A DNA stretch of 64,000 nt. Origin: Aurelia coerulea (lineage: Eukaryota > Cnidaria > Scyphozoa > Semaeostomeae > Ulmaridae). The stretch lies in the NCBI GenBank assembly GCA_039566865.1, contig CM076948.1, positions 20,471,001-20,535,000 on the forward strand, written 5' to 3'. The notes under the pieces are model-generated. The model was not told the origin of the DNA. It saw only the letters and a program-made list of their open reading frames with translations, and made no database searches. Shown here in pieces: positions 29,201 to 35,205 of the stretch (positions are counted from its first letter, which is position 1; the number at the start of each line of letters is the position of its first letter). A program made the translations under genes and the position numbers.

Positions 29201-32200
29201 CACTACTGGACCTTTTACCCCCCCCCCCCTTTGCCCCCTCTCGATGGTCCTGCAATAAAGGTCATATGAGGAATCAAGCAGACAACAGTCACTTTTTGAG
29301 GAAAAATGGACACAGAAGAGGGATACTGATACCAGGAGCGAAGCTTTAAACGACTCTTTGTGAAAAAGATAAAATAATTACATCAAAAGAAACAGGGTGA
29401 TACGAAATCACTTCCAGGATCTGCAGCATGATCCAACGGTTCAACGGTGAAATGGGTCCTGTAGATAGAACATGCCCATTGTATATTCCACAAGTGCTTT
29501 AACCCTATCACTACCGGGGGGGGGGGGGGCAAAGTGCCCGCGGCGAAGTCTATTTGATGTAGTGTCGTCAGTTCAAAGGATAAAGAGCTGAAACTTTGCG
29601 ACTTTTCCTAAAATTTCATGAACTAATTAAAATTTGTAATTTTTTCCAAAATGGTAGATACTGATCACGTTACCAACCGCTTTTCAACACGTCGTCAGCC
29701 AGACAATTAAAGAAGCGAGTCCAGTTTTAACAAGGATGACTGTATAACGTTGAGAATACCACCATTCAATAGCTCTCGATGAGAGCTTTCAGAGGATGTA
29801 TAGTTTTATCCATTTTTGATGACGTCAGCAAATTTAACATTCATGACGTCATCAAAGTTTATGACGTCATATGAATAACAACAAATGTATCAGATAACCT
29901 TAAATGGTCAAAATTGGTTCTATTGATTGTTATCAACAATTTTGAGGCATTTTAGAGTATTTTATCAGTAATTAGGGGTTTAAATGAAACAATTACAAAC
30001 TAATGGAAATAAATGATGAATATATGATATAAATAATAAGCTTAAATTGATATTACATTGCCAATTTTTATTCAGCGATGCTTTGGGATATATTCTAGTA
30101 GCATTATGAAAGAAATTATCAACTAAGAACTTAAATATTGCCAATATTGCTAATAGTAAGCAAAAAGTGCAATTTTCCTCAATTATGACGTCATAGTGAC
30201 GTCATTGATGTAATGAAGAATTAAAAAAGTAGCCTATTGTGTAGATTTTGTTCCTGTACACCATTGTACTAAGTTTCGTCCTCATATCTGCAATATTGGC
30301 GAAGTTACGGAGCCCCCCGGTACTACGATGGTCGAAAAAGCCCGGTAGTAATAGGGTTAAATAAAGAAATTACAGAGACTCGATGATGCATGAATCTAGC
30401 TCATTGACAGATTTTGGTCGATTCGCAAAAATGTCACATTTGTTCCAACTCGCGAACGTTTCTTCTCGTGAAAGTGTCTTCCCCTAGTAGACACACAAGT
30501 TTGACATACACACACGAGTTTGACATACACACACAAGTTTGACATACACACACGAGTTTGACATACACACACGAGTTTGACATACACACACAAGTTTGAC
30601 ATACACACACGAGTTTGACATACACACACAAGTTTGACATACACACACAAGTTTGACATACACACACAAGTTTGACATACACACACATACACACACAAGT
30701 TTGACATACACACACAAGTTTGACATACACACACAAGTTTGACATACACACACAAGTTTGACATACACGCCACACACGACTGACATACACACCACACACG
30801 ACTGACATACACGCCACACACGACTGACATACACACCACACACGACTGACATACACTCCACACAAACAATTGACATACACACAACACTTGATTTTTGCCG
30901 GTACGGCGTGCCATATTTACTGAGTGGAGCTAATCTTTCATAAAAAAGTGGATACGAGTTATGGACAGTGAAGTAAATATGATTTTCAAAAATGCGTTTG
31001 GATTCAACAGGAATTTTCAGCTACAATGGACCACAAAATTGAAGGATATCCTTCAAAGACATGGACTTCGTTACATTTTGGGAGCATCAATTTACCCCAG
31101 ATCGAACTATAGACTGGAAAAACTACTTAAATACGGTAATCATACGCTTAAGAGACGGCTGCATTCAAACAACGCTGTCAAACATAAGAAATCAACCAAA
31201 ACCAAGAACATACGATAAAAAACGATTTCCTCATGGAAAATTATTTACTTAACATAAGAAACATAAAGACGAGGGTCGCTGTAAGTAAGTTTAGACTCTC
31301 TGACCACCGACTAGCAATAGAAACTGGAAGATACATAAGACCTAAAGTTGATCCAAAAGACCGTATCTGCCCAGTGTGCAAAGTAACCCAAGATGAAATT
31401 CATTGTCTTGTAACATGTCAGATCAATGGGACAAGCCGCGATGTCCTTTTTGACGAGATCATAAAATCAAAACCCAGCTTCATGTTTATGCACTCTAAAG
31501 ACAAGTTTGTATATTTGATACAAAACAGATCAGAATTAAGTACTCAAATATATAAGTTTATCGAATCGAGCTTGCTCGCCAGCTATGATCATATAAATAA
31601 GACACATACCGATCCAGCTTCAAGCTTCAACTGCTTTTGTTTGTAGCTATGTTTATTGTAATTGTTTAGGTCTGTTATGTTTAGTTAGTATCTCGTCTAG
31701 CTGTTGAGCTATATAACCGTACTGTTATGGCAGGCTGGTTGAGATTTAAATTGAAATTGAAATTGAAATATAATACTCCTTTCTTTAGATGTCTTGTTTT
31801 GGCAAAGTGAATGAGTAACCAAATATTTTTTTCAGGCAAAGCTGATCTTATGATTGGTTTTCAAATTGACAGATTTAGCTCTTTTGGGGGCTCGTTAGTT
31901 TTTGAAGCATACTGCAAAAAAGCACTGGTGGTCACTAGCTTAATTTCTTTCTGTTTATCAAGCTTCTCGTTTCATAAATATCAGAAAGAAACGCCAAAAT
32001 ATGTGTACTCAACTGAGGATTCTAACCTCATTGTAGATAAATGGACAGTCAATTGCATGGAGCCTTGGATCACAAGTTGCGAAGAGAGAAGAAATGTCTC
32101 AAGACATCATGGAGTATTCAAGACCTATTACCAAAAAGTTCATGATTGCTATTGTAGCTATCAGTTCTGCTTTTATTGTCGCTGCGGTGGTGATGATCAG

Positions 32201-32240
32201 CGTGGCTGCAAGAAAGAGATCAGGATATGAACGATATTAG
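2023..32240 (+). CDS. E-NTPDase (CD39-like ecto-apyrase), nine exons
   Basis: Exons: 2023-2133, 6241-6349, 9500-9650, 10901-11063, 12216-12404, 13286-13576, 22043-22153, 23836-23964, 32037-32240. Every intron is GT/AG and every junction keeps frame, giving 485 residues. Family members hydrolyse extracellular NTPs and NDPs at the plasma membrane. The apyrase regions are visible: DAGGSGT (45-51), ATAGMR (117-121 region), EEGTYGW (159-165, with the catalytic Glu), LELGSTS (184-190) and the AFSAFYY block (from 339). Paired Cys residues and terminal membrane helices (about 7-28 and 452-476) match NTPDase1/2/3/8 topology, and the length is close to the usual 500 residues. Oddities: the fourth motif has Glu where Asp is usual, and about 16 residues before it are missing relative to vertebrate homologues, so a small exon may have been missed in intron 4. 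The start codon has an A at -3 and a G at +4. Confidence 0.9.
2583..3203. repeat. Foldback palindrome with arms of about 250 bp
   Basis: The segment from AATTTGTTCAACAAGGGCAG through GTAGCTAGCTCGCTCGTTGTG is repeated in inverse orientation from about 3010 to 3203, around a loop of roughly 110 bp. A diverged relative of the right arm lies at about 15100-15245. The arms differ at scattered positions, so it is not of recent origin. Confidence 0.7.
3245..5009. mobile_element. hAT-like nonautonomous element, 8-bp TSD CTTCCTGG
   Basis: The inverted ends CAGTGGCGGAAATT and AATTTCCGCCACTG are flanked by perfect 8-bp duplications CTTCCTGG at 3237-3244 and 5010-5017. CAG-initial termini and an 8-bp duplication are the hAT signature. 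It has G-runs next to both ends, an (ATT)n tract at about 4621-4721, and no transposase. Confidence 0.85.
5794..5914. repeat. MITE-like repeat related to 47932-48067
   Basis: It shares the core motif GATACATCGAGTTATTCC followed by GATATATCGACTT with the hairpin element at 47932-48067. The terminal inverted repeats are degraded here. Confidence 0.5.
6241..6349 (+). CDS. E-NTPDase exon 2: apyrase conserved region 1
   Basis: The acceptor TTTTCATAG is followed by codons for G-R-L-G-I-I-I-D-A-G-G-S-G-T-R-L. This is the DxG phosphate-binding loop of the actin/hsp70-like fold and the first apyrase region. The exon ends at GAAA|GTAAGA in phase 1, which matches exon 3. Confidence 0.9.
6861..7357. repeat. 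Inverted-repeat element packed with ACAAAAACGGAGG repeats
   Basis: The ends mirror one another (CCCCGTTCACACTGCTCCG against GGAGCAGTGTGCACGAGGCC). Inside, a roughly 25-70-bp motif of the form CACAAAAACGGAGGTTTTTG recurs at least six times. The long open frames here, on both strands, arise from the repeat and are not genes. Confidence 0.65.
7495..9110. mobile_element. TIR element with inverted repeats of about 80 bp
   Basis: The arm at 7495-7580 (CCATGGGCGATAGGACACC onward) is repeated inverted at 9032-9110. A shorter inverted pair, TTAGTTGACGGAG at 7573 against CTCCGTCAACTAA at 8618, and the motif AAGGTGGCTC repeated four times near 8935-9070, suggest serial nesting. The interior also has a T-rich GTTT tract at 7735-7830. 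I see no transposase. Confidence 0.55.
8639..8863. repeat. Compound palindrome (MITE)
   Basis: The outer arms (GGTGTGCTTCTATGGAG against CTCCATAGAAGCACACC) enclose a second palindrome built on GCGGAGGAGATAT. Nearly the whole 225 bp can fold into one hairpin. Confidence 0.7.
9500..9650 (+). CDS. E-NTPDase exon 3: apyrase conserved region 2
   Basis: It enters in phase 1 after a GGTTTTAG acceptor, codes K-K-G-L-T-N-Y through A-T-A-G-M-R-V-L, and ends at CTCAG|GTAAGT in phase 2. The ATAGMR motif is the second apyrase region. Confidence 0.9.
9832..9997. mobile_element. hAT-like MITE, 8-bp TSD CTGTTTTA
   Basis: A 166-bp element with a CTTCCTACGGCC right end and a degraded left end is flanked by CTGTTTTA at 9824-9831 and 9998-10005. 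It is related to the 44879-45048 element by the GCACGTGCC and CTTCCTACG motifs. Confidence 0.65.
10019..10467. mobile_element. hAT-like MITE, 8-bp TSD TGGTGAGC
   Basis: Inverted ends (a CCCAGG-type end with a G-run followed by TACTCAGGTATATT, and its inverse) are flanked by perfect 8-bp duplications at 10011-10018 and 10468-10475. The interior repeats a TTTTTTGGGT motif at least five times. Confidence 0.85.
10901..11063 (+). CDS. E-NTPDase exon 4: apyrase conserved region 3
   Basis: Phase 2 entry after ATTTTTCTAG. It codes an amphipathic stretch and then S-E-E-G-T-Y-G-W-S-A-L-N-Y-L, the third apyrase region, whose Glu acts as the catalytic base in characterised NTPDases. It ends at AAT|GTAAGT in phase 0. 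Confidence 0.9.
11106..11262. repeat. (CAT)n microsatellite
   Basis: About 50 near-perfect CAT/ATC units lie about 40 bp after the exon 4 donor. The poly-Ile and poly-Met open frames on the two strands are artefacts of the repeat. Confidence 0.95.
11440..11998. repeat. Inverted-repeat element in intron 4
   Basis: CACCTTGCATTTTAAAATCG at about 11443 is inverted at 11975-11996 as CGATTCTAAAATGCAAGGT. Further paired blocks (GCCATGATTTG / CATATGGCTAG) lie inside. No target duplication was identified and there is no supported gene. Confidence 0.55.
12216..12404 (+). CDS. E-NTPDase exon 5: apyrase conserved region 4 (variant)
   Basis: The acceptor TTTTCAG opens K-I-L-G-A-L-E-L-G-S-T-S-M-Q-I-T, the fourth apyrase region, but with Glu where the family normally has Asp and Ser for a Gly. 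It continues through the Y-V-H-S-Y-L-C-Y-G block and ends at GTG|GTATGT in phase 0. Confidence 0.88.
12465..12818 (+). pseudogene. LINE polyprotein C-terminal fragment
   Basis: The frame W-L-R-H-L-M-R-L-H-P…P-A-R-K-A-L…R-R-T-K-T-T-W is the end of a non-LTR retrotransposon reverse transcriptase of the kind with an RRW..GH..R and GRP/R..TW tail. It has no palm domain and sits in intron 5 about 60 bp after the donor. It is dead on this evidence. Confidence 0.65.
13286..13576 (+). CDS. E-NTPDase exon 6: Cys-rich lobe
   Basis: It codes 97 residues with K-D-P-C-G-H, W-A-A-P-C-C, P-A-A-C and C-K-H-P-S-C-G-F-Y-G-V blocks. These match the disulfide-bearing membrane-distal lobe of cell-surface NTPDases. 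Phase 0 at both ends (TTATTCCAG acceptor, GCG|GTAAGT donor). Confidence 0.9.
13601..14070. mobile_element. Mariner-like element, truncated right side
   Basis: The left end CCGGGTGAGTAAAATG is preceded by TA and begins 24 bp after the exon 6 donor. Interior blocks resembling the 17109-18089 copy follow to about 14070. The right terminus is missing, and a purine-rich tract follows at 14160-14430. Confidence 0.45.
15240..16265 (+). pseudogene. Degenerate LINE reverse transcriptase
   Basis: Reading across frameshifts gives V-D-H-A-I-L-L-A-K-L, then the catalytic M-Y-A-D-D-T-S-I at about 15488-15511, then a N-L-G-V-I-I-D-R-N-L-N-W block and a thumb region. Several stops and frame changes make it a pseudogene. 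It is a CR1/L2-type sequence in intron 6. Confidence 0.75.
16345..16984. mobile_element. hAT-like element, 8-bp TSD GAAAAAAG
   Basis: The ends CAGCGGCGTGGCCA and TGGCCACGCCACTG are flanked by GAAAAAAG at 16337-16344 and 16985-16992. The interior has about 2.5 tandem copies of a roughly 120-bp unit (…CTTGGCTTAGAATGCATCTC…) also found at 39450-39660. A second MITE (16785-16875) is nested inside. Confidence 0.85.
16785..16875. mobile_element. Hairpin MITE nested in hAT, 9-bp TSD CCTATATCC
   Basis: A 91-bp element with arms CAACCTTGTCCCCAGGGTC and its inverse is flanked by CCTATATCC at 16776-16784 and 16876-16884. It must postdate the host hAT element. Confidence 0.8.
17109..18089. mobile_element. 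Mariner-like (TA-type) element, 981 bp
   Basis: CCGGGTGAGTCAAAAAAGGA after TA and an inverted right end (ATTCGCCCAG before TA). A poly-G/poly-C bounded insert (about 17278-17650) with degenerate ACCCCAAAATTTA repeats is nested within. No transposase frame is present. Confidence 0.65.
18090..19067. other. Intron 6, no feature seen
   Basis: AT-rich intronic DNA without a supported coding frame. A G-run occurs near 18404. The only open frames are short and unlike any family I recognise. Confidence 0.5.
19068..19635. mobile_element. Mutator-like nonautonomous element, 9-bp TSD TGATTCTGC
   Basis: The ends TAGACTTATGACGATGAGTC and its inverse are flanked by perfect 9-bp duplications at 19059-19067 and 19636-19644. 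It has no transposase. It lies 23 bp beyond the stop codon of the antisense ORF at 19659-20408 and could supply its 3' end. Confidence 0.8.
19659..20408 (-). CDS. Uncharacterised four-helix membrane protein, intronless
   Basis: A 249-codon uninterrupted frame runs opposite to the E-NTPDase, inside its intron 6. Four hydrophobic segments are visible: about 99-113 (L-S-G-F-Q-F-V-G-L-V), 126-150, 181-197 and 204-228. A hydrophilic N-terminal third precedes them and a basic tail (K-E-L-K-R-K-I-Y) follows. A second Met at residue 26 (M-N-S-N-K) is the better start if the first hydrophobic stretch is untranslated. The four-helix layout, with a Ser-Gly-Phe in helix 1 and an R-Y-K-K-F-F loop before helix 3, faintly recalls Orai-type calcium channels, but the acidic selectivity residue does not clearly align, so I leave the function open. 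The intact frame in repeat-rich DNA suggests a real gene, perhaps a retrocopy. Confidence 0.6.
   Translation of the reverse strand: MFVVLLHILKTFLLILQPKSVLRRIMNSNKVSENLDDVVTHNDVENHKNETSMRQTLLSAINGHTYTDILLRNYIFDQSFDMNQAMDELLSLYEKLFEYGMFLSGFQFVGLVVDSKPNGTREEVAYFFLGLGFFASIFAALVAFISIEFFKSMKNEDPELVVEGCMRYKKFFQLADKILFLDTGLFLLSLNFMAYTPLRWSLAFSLNIIAGLLVLFLAVCHYIVVLRRQIFKTKGGKELKRKIYMDRIR
20409..22042. other. Intron 6 remainder, no gene seen
   Basis: Upstream of the antisense ORF and downstream to exon 7 I see only AT-rich sequence. Scattered TTAAGAAACTTTT motifs at 20890-21240 look like a decayed relative of the 22157-22589 element. Confidence 0.5.
22043..22153 (+). CDS. E-NTPDase exon 7: apyrase conserved region 5 area
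   Basis: It codes A-F-S-A-F-Y-Y-P-V-S-F-L onward to C-S-M-T-A-A-Q. The A-F-S-A-F-Y motif is the fifth conserved apyrase block of NTPDases. Phase 0 at both ends, donor CAG|GTGAGT. Confidence 0.9.
22157..22589. mobile_element. Nonautonomous element with AAGAAACT repeats
   Basis: The ends (ACACGT, a T-run, then ATAAGAAACT, and the inverse) enclose many copies of AAGAAACT in both orientations. Relatives lie at 28531-28993 and 34391-34769. This copy begins within a few bases of the exon 7 donor. The superfamily is unknown. Confidence 0.6.
23155..23440. repeat. Inverted-repeat remnant (CGTTTACACTGCTCC type)
   Basis: CCCGTTTACACTGCTCC near 23355 pairs with GGAGCAGTGTAAATG near 23417. The termini resemble those of the 6861-7357 element. 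There is no coding content. Confidence 0.45.
23836..23964 (+). CDS. E-NTPDase exon 8
   Basis: It codes A-K-E-I-P-G-P, then Y-S-Y-C-L-S-S-A-F-E-Y-T-F-L and W-K-I-K-F-T-K-K, matching the late Cys-containing region of NTPDases. Phase 0 at both ends. The donor is AAAAAG|GTAACT, and this junction is copied many times in the tandem array that follows. Confidence 0.88.
23944..24810. repeat. Tandem array of about 95-bp units carrying the exon 8 splice donor
   Basis: Eight copies of a unit beginning TTTACTAAAAAGGTAACTT and ending CCTATATTATGAAAATAAAA are visible, with donors near 23965, 24058, 24152, 24295, 24442, 24546, 24642 and 24736. Two copies carry AAAGAGG instead of AAAAAGG and the last has GTAATT. 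Two inner units are expanded or partly truncated. Each unit repeats about 16 bases of exon 8 coding sequence plus the donor. Confidence 0.9.
24811..26117. other. Intron 8, one mariner-like terminus, no gene
   Basis: A single inverted end, TTTTTTTGGGACACCCGG followed by TA, lies at 25486-25505; its partner was not found. The short open frames at 24834-25049 and 25302-25840 have no family features. Confidence 0.5.
26385..27020. repeat. 19-bp minisatellite, left arm
   Basis: Roughly 27 copies of TGTGTGTATGTCAAACTYG (19 bp), preceded by five copies of a 22-bp variant with GTCAGTCGTG. Because 19 is not a multiple of 3, all three frames stay open, which creates the long Cys/Val-rich ORFs here. Confidence 0.95.
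27159..28009. mobile_element. piggyBac-like MITE (TTAA) in the left arm
   Basis: The ends CCCTATTACTACCGGG and CCGGTAGTGATAGGG are flanked by TTAA at 27155-27158 and 28010-28013. It contains five TGACGTCA octamers. An inverted copy lies in the other arm, and a related family member lies at 47007-47900. Confidence 0.8.
28531..28993. mobile_element. AAGAAACT-type element at the palindrome centre
   Basis: Ends (ACACGTATTTTTTTTTACAAG and its inverse) match the termini of 22157-22589 and 34391-34769. Its own inverted ends form the inner ends of the palindrome arms. Confidence 0.6.
29503..30356. mobile_element. piggyBac-like MITE (TTAA) in the right arm
   Basis: Inverted copy of 27159-28009, with TTAA at 29499-29502 and 30357-30360. 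It has the same five TGACGTCA octamers in mirrored order, with a few substitutions. Confidence 0.8.
30490..30860. repeat. 19-bp minisatellite, right arm
   Basis: The mirror of the left-arm array (ACACACACAAGTTTGACAT units), but with only about 14 units plus the variant block. One unit has an internal ACACACAC expansion near 30680. Confidence 0.95.
32037..32240 (+). CDS. E-NTPDase exon 9: last block, C-terminal membrane helix, stop
   Basis: The acceptor CTCATTGTAG opens I-N-G-Q-S-I-A-W-S-L-G-S-Q-V, the counterpart of the family's S-W-x-L-G motif, in phase 0 with exon 8. A hydrophobic helix (protein residues about 452-476) and the short cytoplasmic end A-A-R-K-R-S-G-Y-E-R-Y then precede a TAG stop. 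Confidence 0.88.
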   Translation: MNGQSIAWSLGSQVAKREEMSQDIMEYSRPITKKFMIAIVAISSAFIVAAVVMISVAARKRSGYERY

Positions 32241-33461
32241 GACACATTTCATATGACCTTTTAGTTAACGAACACCTAAATAACCCTAATTTCTTAGTTT
32301 CTGCACTCCAACACAATATTTGGTGCAAAGAAGGTTCCTCAGTTTAGCTACTTTTCCCTCCAGAAAGCAGAGAGCTGCTGTTTTGCAAAACCAACCCCCT
32401 CAGAAAGTGGTTAATTTACTAAATACTATTTGGCCTCTCGGAAAACTTAAAAATGATGTTGTTCAGCATATTTGTGGCAATTGGCTTAAGTATGTAAATC
32501 ACTATATTTTATTGATCACCCCTGCTTTCCAAATTTTTTTTCAAAATTTGTCTTCGATTCAGAAACATGGGTTTACCTCAAAAATTGCTCGGAAGTTTTT
32601 TATTTTCTATGGCAATATCTTAAGCGTAGATTTTGATCTTAAACCTTGCCATGTTTTAGCTGAGAAGCTAGGCTATATTTCTTGCAGTTGAATGTTATAT
32701 TTCTGTTTACTTCTCGAGAAGGAGACAAGAACAATTACATGAAAAGCAGGTAGAAACACACTGGAATTAATCAAGGATTTACAGTATAACATGACCTGCT
32801 TAAGCTTGACTCAAAGTGATCCAAGTTCTTGAAATGTTTTGACCGATTTGCTTTCAGGGCCGTAGGAAGCAGCTTCGTTTTTATTTTTTCACAAATGGGG
32901 AGACTTTGATCACAGCTTTAGTCGAAACTCAATGGGGAATTTGATGCCAAATGTCTTTTTTGAGACAGACAGTTGTATTCTAACTGATGTAAATGCACAT
33001 TTTAATCAATATTGCACCACTTGCTTTGATAACAAATTAAATCTCAAGAATGCTGAAATCCACCAACAAATTTCCTTTTCATTGCTTTCAATGCTACATG
33101 TCACACTTTTTGTATCATAGATAAAAACAACTAAACTACAACGAATATAAATATTCTGTGGCTGCCATAGCCGGAAAGGACATGATAAAAATGTCATCGA
33201 GTTCCAATTACGGCAGCCACTTTCATCAATGAAAAGATATAGCAGATATAGTACATTAAATTTATGAAAAGAACAACTCACGCGTCTAAGAAAGAAGAGC
33301 TTCCTCCATCTTACAACAATTGATTGACTCTCAAACAAGCACACATAGATTAAACACCTAAAGACACCACGAGGATTATGTAGTATACCAGATCTGCTAT
33401 TCGTGATACAGATGGGAGTACTTCTTTGCAAGACGCCCGCTACAAATACTGCAAATAAAAC
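32241..33461. other. E-NTPDase 3' flank, no gene supported
   Basis: Probable 3' untranslated and intergenic DNA. A lone hAT-type end, CAGGGCCGTAGGAAGC, occurs near 32858. The 123-codon open frame at 32320-32691 shows no recognisable domain. Confidence 0.45.
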
Positions 33462-33724
33462 CATGGAGCATTGCGGACACCTTTATTTTGTAGGAAATTT
33501 TTATTCGATACTACTACCTTAAGTCATCTGCGAAGGAGCATTACTCGCGAAGCGAGCTATCTCTCCGAAGGAGCGAGCTAGCGTAGCGCTTGAGAAGATT
33601 CAAATCTTCTCGCTCCTTCGGAGAGATAGCTCGCTTCCCGAGCAATGCTCCTCCGCAGAAGACTTAAGGTAGTAGTATCGAATAGAAATTTCCTACAAAA
33701 TAAAGGTGTCCGCAATGCTCCATG
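33462..33724. repeat. Near-perfect 263-bp palindrome
   Basis: CATGGAGCATTGCGGACACC at the left is mirrored at 33705-33724. The pairing runs almost to the centre near 33593 through GATACTACTACCTTAAGTC and CGCTCCTTCGG blocks. This is a foldback MITE with a potential stem of about 130 bp. Confidence 0.85.
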
Positions 33725-34390
33725 ATAAAACGAAAATTTTGCTGCTGTTTCGTGCGTAAATATAATTTGAAAACCTTTTCGTATTTTTGATAAAAGAAAT
33801 TGTTGCTTCAAGGATCAATCTGTATCTGACGAAGGAAAACAGCACAATGTGTCCGAATATAATAGAAAACCTTTGTGTCAAAAGCCAAATCCATAAAGTA
33901 TTGCAAAAGCGTGAACAAAATTTTGTGCTCGTTAGGTAAGAGCCTGTGATGCTTGATTATTCAAATGAGAAAATAATTCTTGAACATTAATTCAAATAAC
34001 TATTAACTATGTGATTTGTAACTTCAAACTAAAATCCAAGAGCTGGTCTTAAACTTATGGCCATAGTTGCGAACTGAAGGCCCTCTACTACCTTTTTCCT
34101 GAAGCAATATTCGTCGTGGAGTTAAAATATTTTGCAGACAAATCGTAGAAATGAGTTGTGCATTAGATTGATGTAAAATCCAGCTGAGTAACACAATTTT
34201 TGGGTCACACCTCCTGTCGGCAGAGCCATTTTAATTTCCGAGAACTTCTATATATTTCATTATGACGTCATTGCAAAATGGTACCGAAATTTTAAAAAAC
34301 AGCAACATCAAAATCTGGAATCTACATTGAAAGTTGAACTAATTGAGCTCCAAGAGAGTAAAATAGGTAGAGTGGTAGGTCTGGTAGGGA

Positions 34391-34769
34391 CACGTATTTT
34401 TTATAAGAAACTAAGAGGCTATGAATTTGGGCCAGAAGTTTCTTAAAATTATCAGATTTTGAGTACTCAGAGTTTCTTACCAGTTTCTTAGAGGTTGCAT
34501 AAAAATCTTCATGTTCACTACCTGTGCCCTCGTGAACATTTCAAAACAATGTTTTTAAGCCTTTCCAATGTTTAAACATTACTCAAGTACCTTTCGAGTA
34601 ATATGATACAGGAAACAAGTGAAAGTAAAGTAAAAATATGTCAAGGATTTCCTTTATCAAAATAAATAGTTTCTTAACTTATATTCTCCCAGTATTGGAA
34701 TTTCTTAATTTGTTGGCAATCTGAGAGTTATGAGTTTCTTATGGGCAGTTTCTTATAAAAAAATACGTG
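34391..34769. mobile_element. AAGAAACT-type nonautonomous element
   Basis: Ends CACGTATTTTTTATAAGAAA and its inverse TTTCTTATAAAAAAATACGTG. Internal TTTCTTA motifs recur in both orientations. Same family as 22157-22589 and 28531-28993. Confidence 0.65.
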
Positions 34770-35101
34770 TACGCCAAGAAACTTTGTTGACAAAAATGTG
34801 GTCTTAAATTTTTGCCACGACTTTATATATATTATAGTCTACTAGTCCTTTTTTATCAATTAAAACAACAATTACTAAAACTACAACAACTAAAAATACA
34901 ATTCAACTGTGACATTCATGGCGAGGAAAGACACGAGGTCACCGAGACCTCGCCATGAAAAACCACCGAGTCACCGAGTCCTCGCCTACTAGTCCTGTAA
35001 TAGGTGATGAAATATTGAAATTGAAATTGAATTGTAATAATGATGTGAAATGAAATCGATCACATGAGATCATGTGCCATGTACTCCCACTCGTGAGGAG
35101 T

Positions 35102-35205
35102 ATTCAAGCCTCGAGCCTTTGAGCCTTGTGTTTCGAGCCTCCTATTTCGAGCCTCGAGCCTTCGAGCCTTCTTCTGAGCCCTCGAGCCTTACATCTTGAG
35201 CATCA
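35102..35205. repeat. Degenerate TCGAGCCT tandem repeat
   Basis: About ten imperfect copies of an octamer close to TCGAGCCT lie in intergenic DNA. A few units recur near 36100 (GGCTCGAAGGCTCGGGG, opposite orientation). Confidence 0.7.

Larger units (their letters stand above)
26322..30915. mobile_element. Giant palindromic element with 6-bp TSD TTTACT
   Basis: The termini TATGGCACGCCGTACCGG and its inverse bound arms at 26322-28607 (2286 bp) and 28917-30915 (1999 bp) around a spacer of about 309 bp. Perfect TTTACT duplications lie at 26316-26321 and 30916-30921. From the outside in, each arm has a GTGTGTATGTC minisatellite, a TTAA-flanked piggyBac-like MITE, a G/C-run and an AAGAAACT-type segment. 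The arms differ at a few percent of sites plus minisatellite copy number. I see no transposase, so it is nonautonomous or foldback. Confidence 0.85.
26118..31646 (+). pseudogene. LINE reverse transcriptase fragment split by the palindromic element
   Basis: The left part (26140-26321) codes V-L-M-Y-G-S-D-F-W-G and a T-S-N-A-G…E-L-G-R-Q-P-L-L-L block. The right part (30922-31646) continues with D-H-R-L-A-I-E-T-G-R-Y and C-P-V-C-K…H-C-L-V-T-C, the C-terminal zinc-binding region of LINE polyproteins. Removing the element and one TTTACT copy makes the reading continuous across the junction, though other stops remain. It was therefore an old, dead LINE before the palindrome landed. Confidence 0.75.

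Noticed and set aside
32320..32691. 123-codon ORF downstream of the E-NTPDase
   Set aside because: No domain, no clear start context, and it lies in the probable 3' flank. It cannot be excluded but is not supported.
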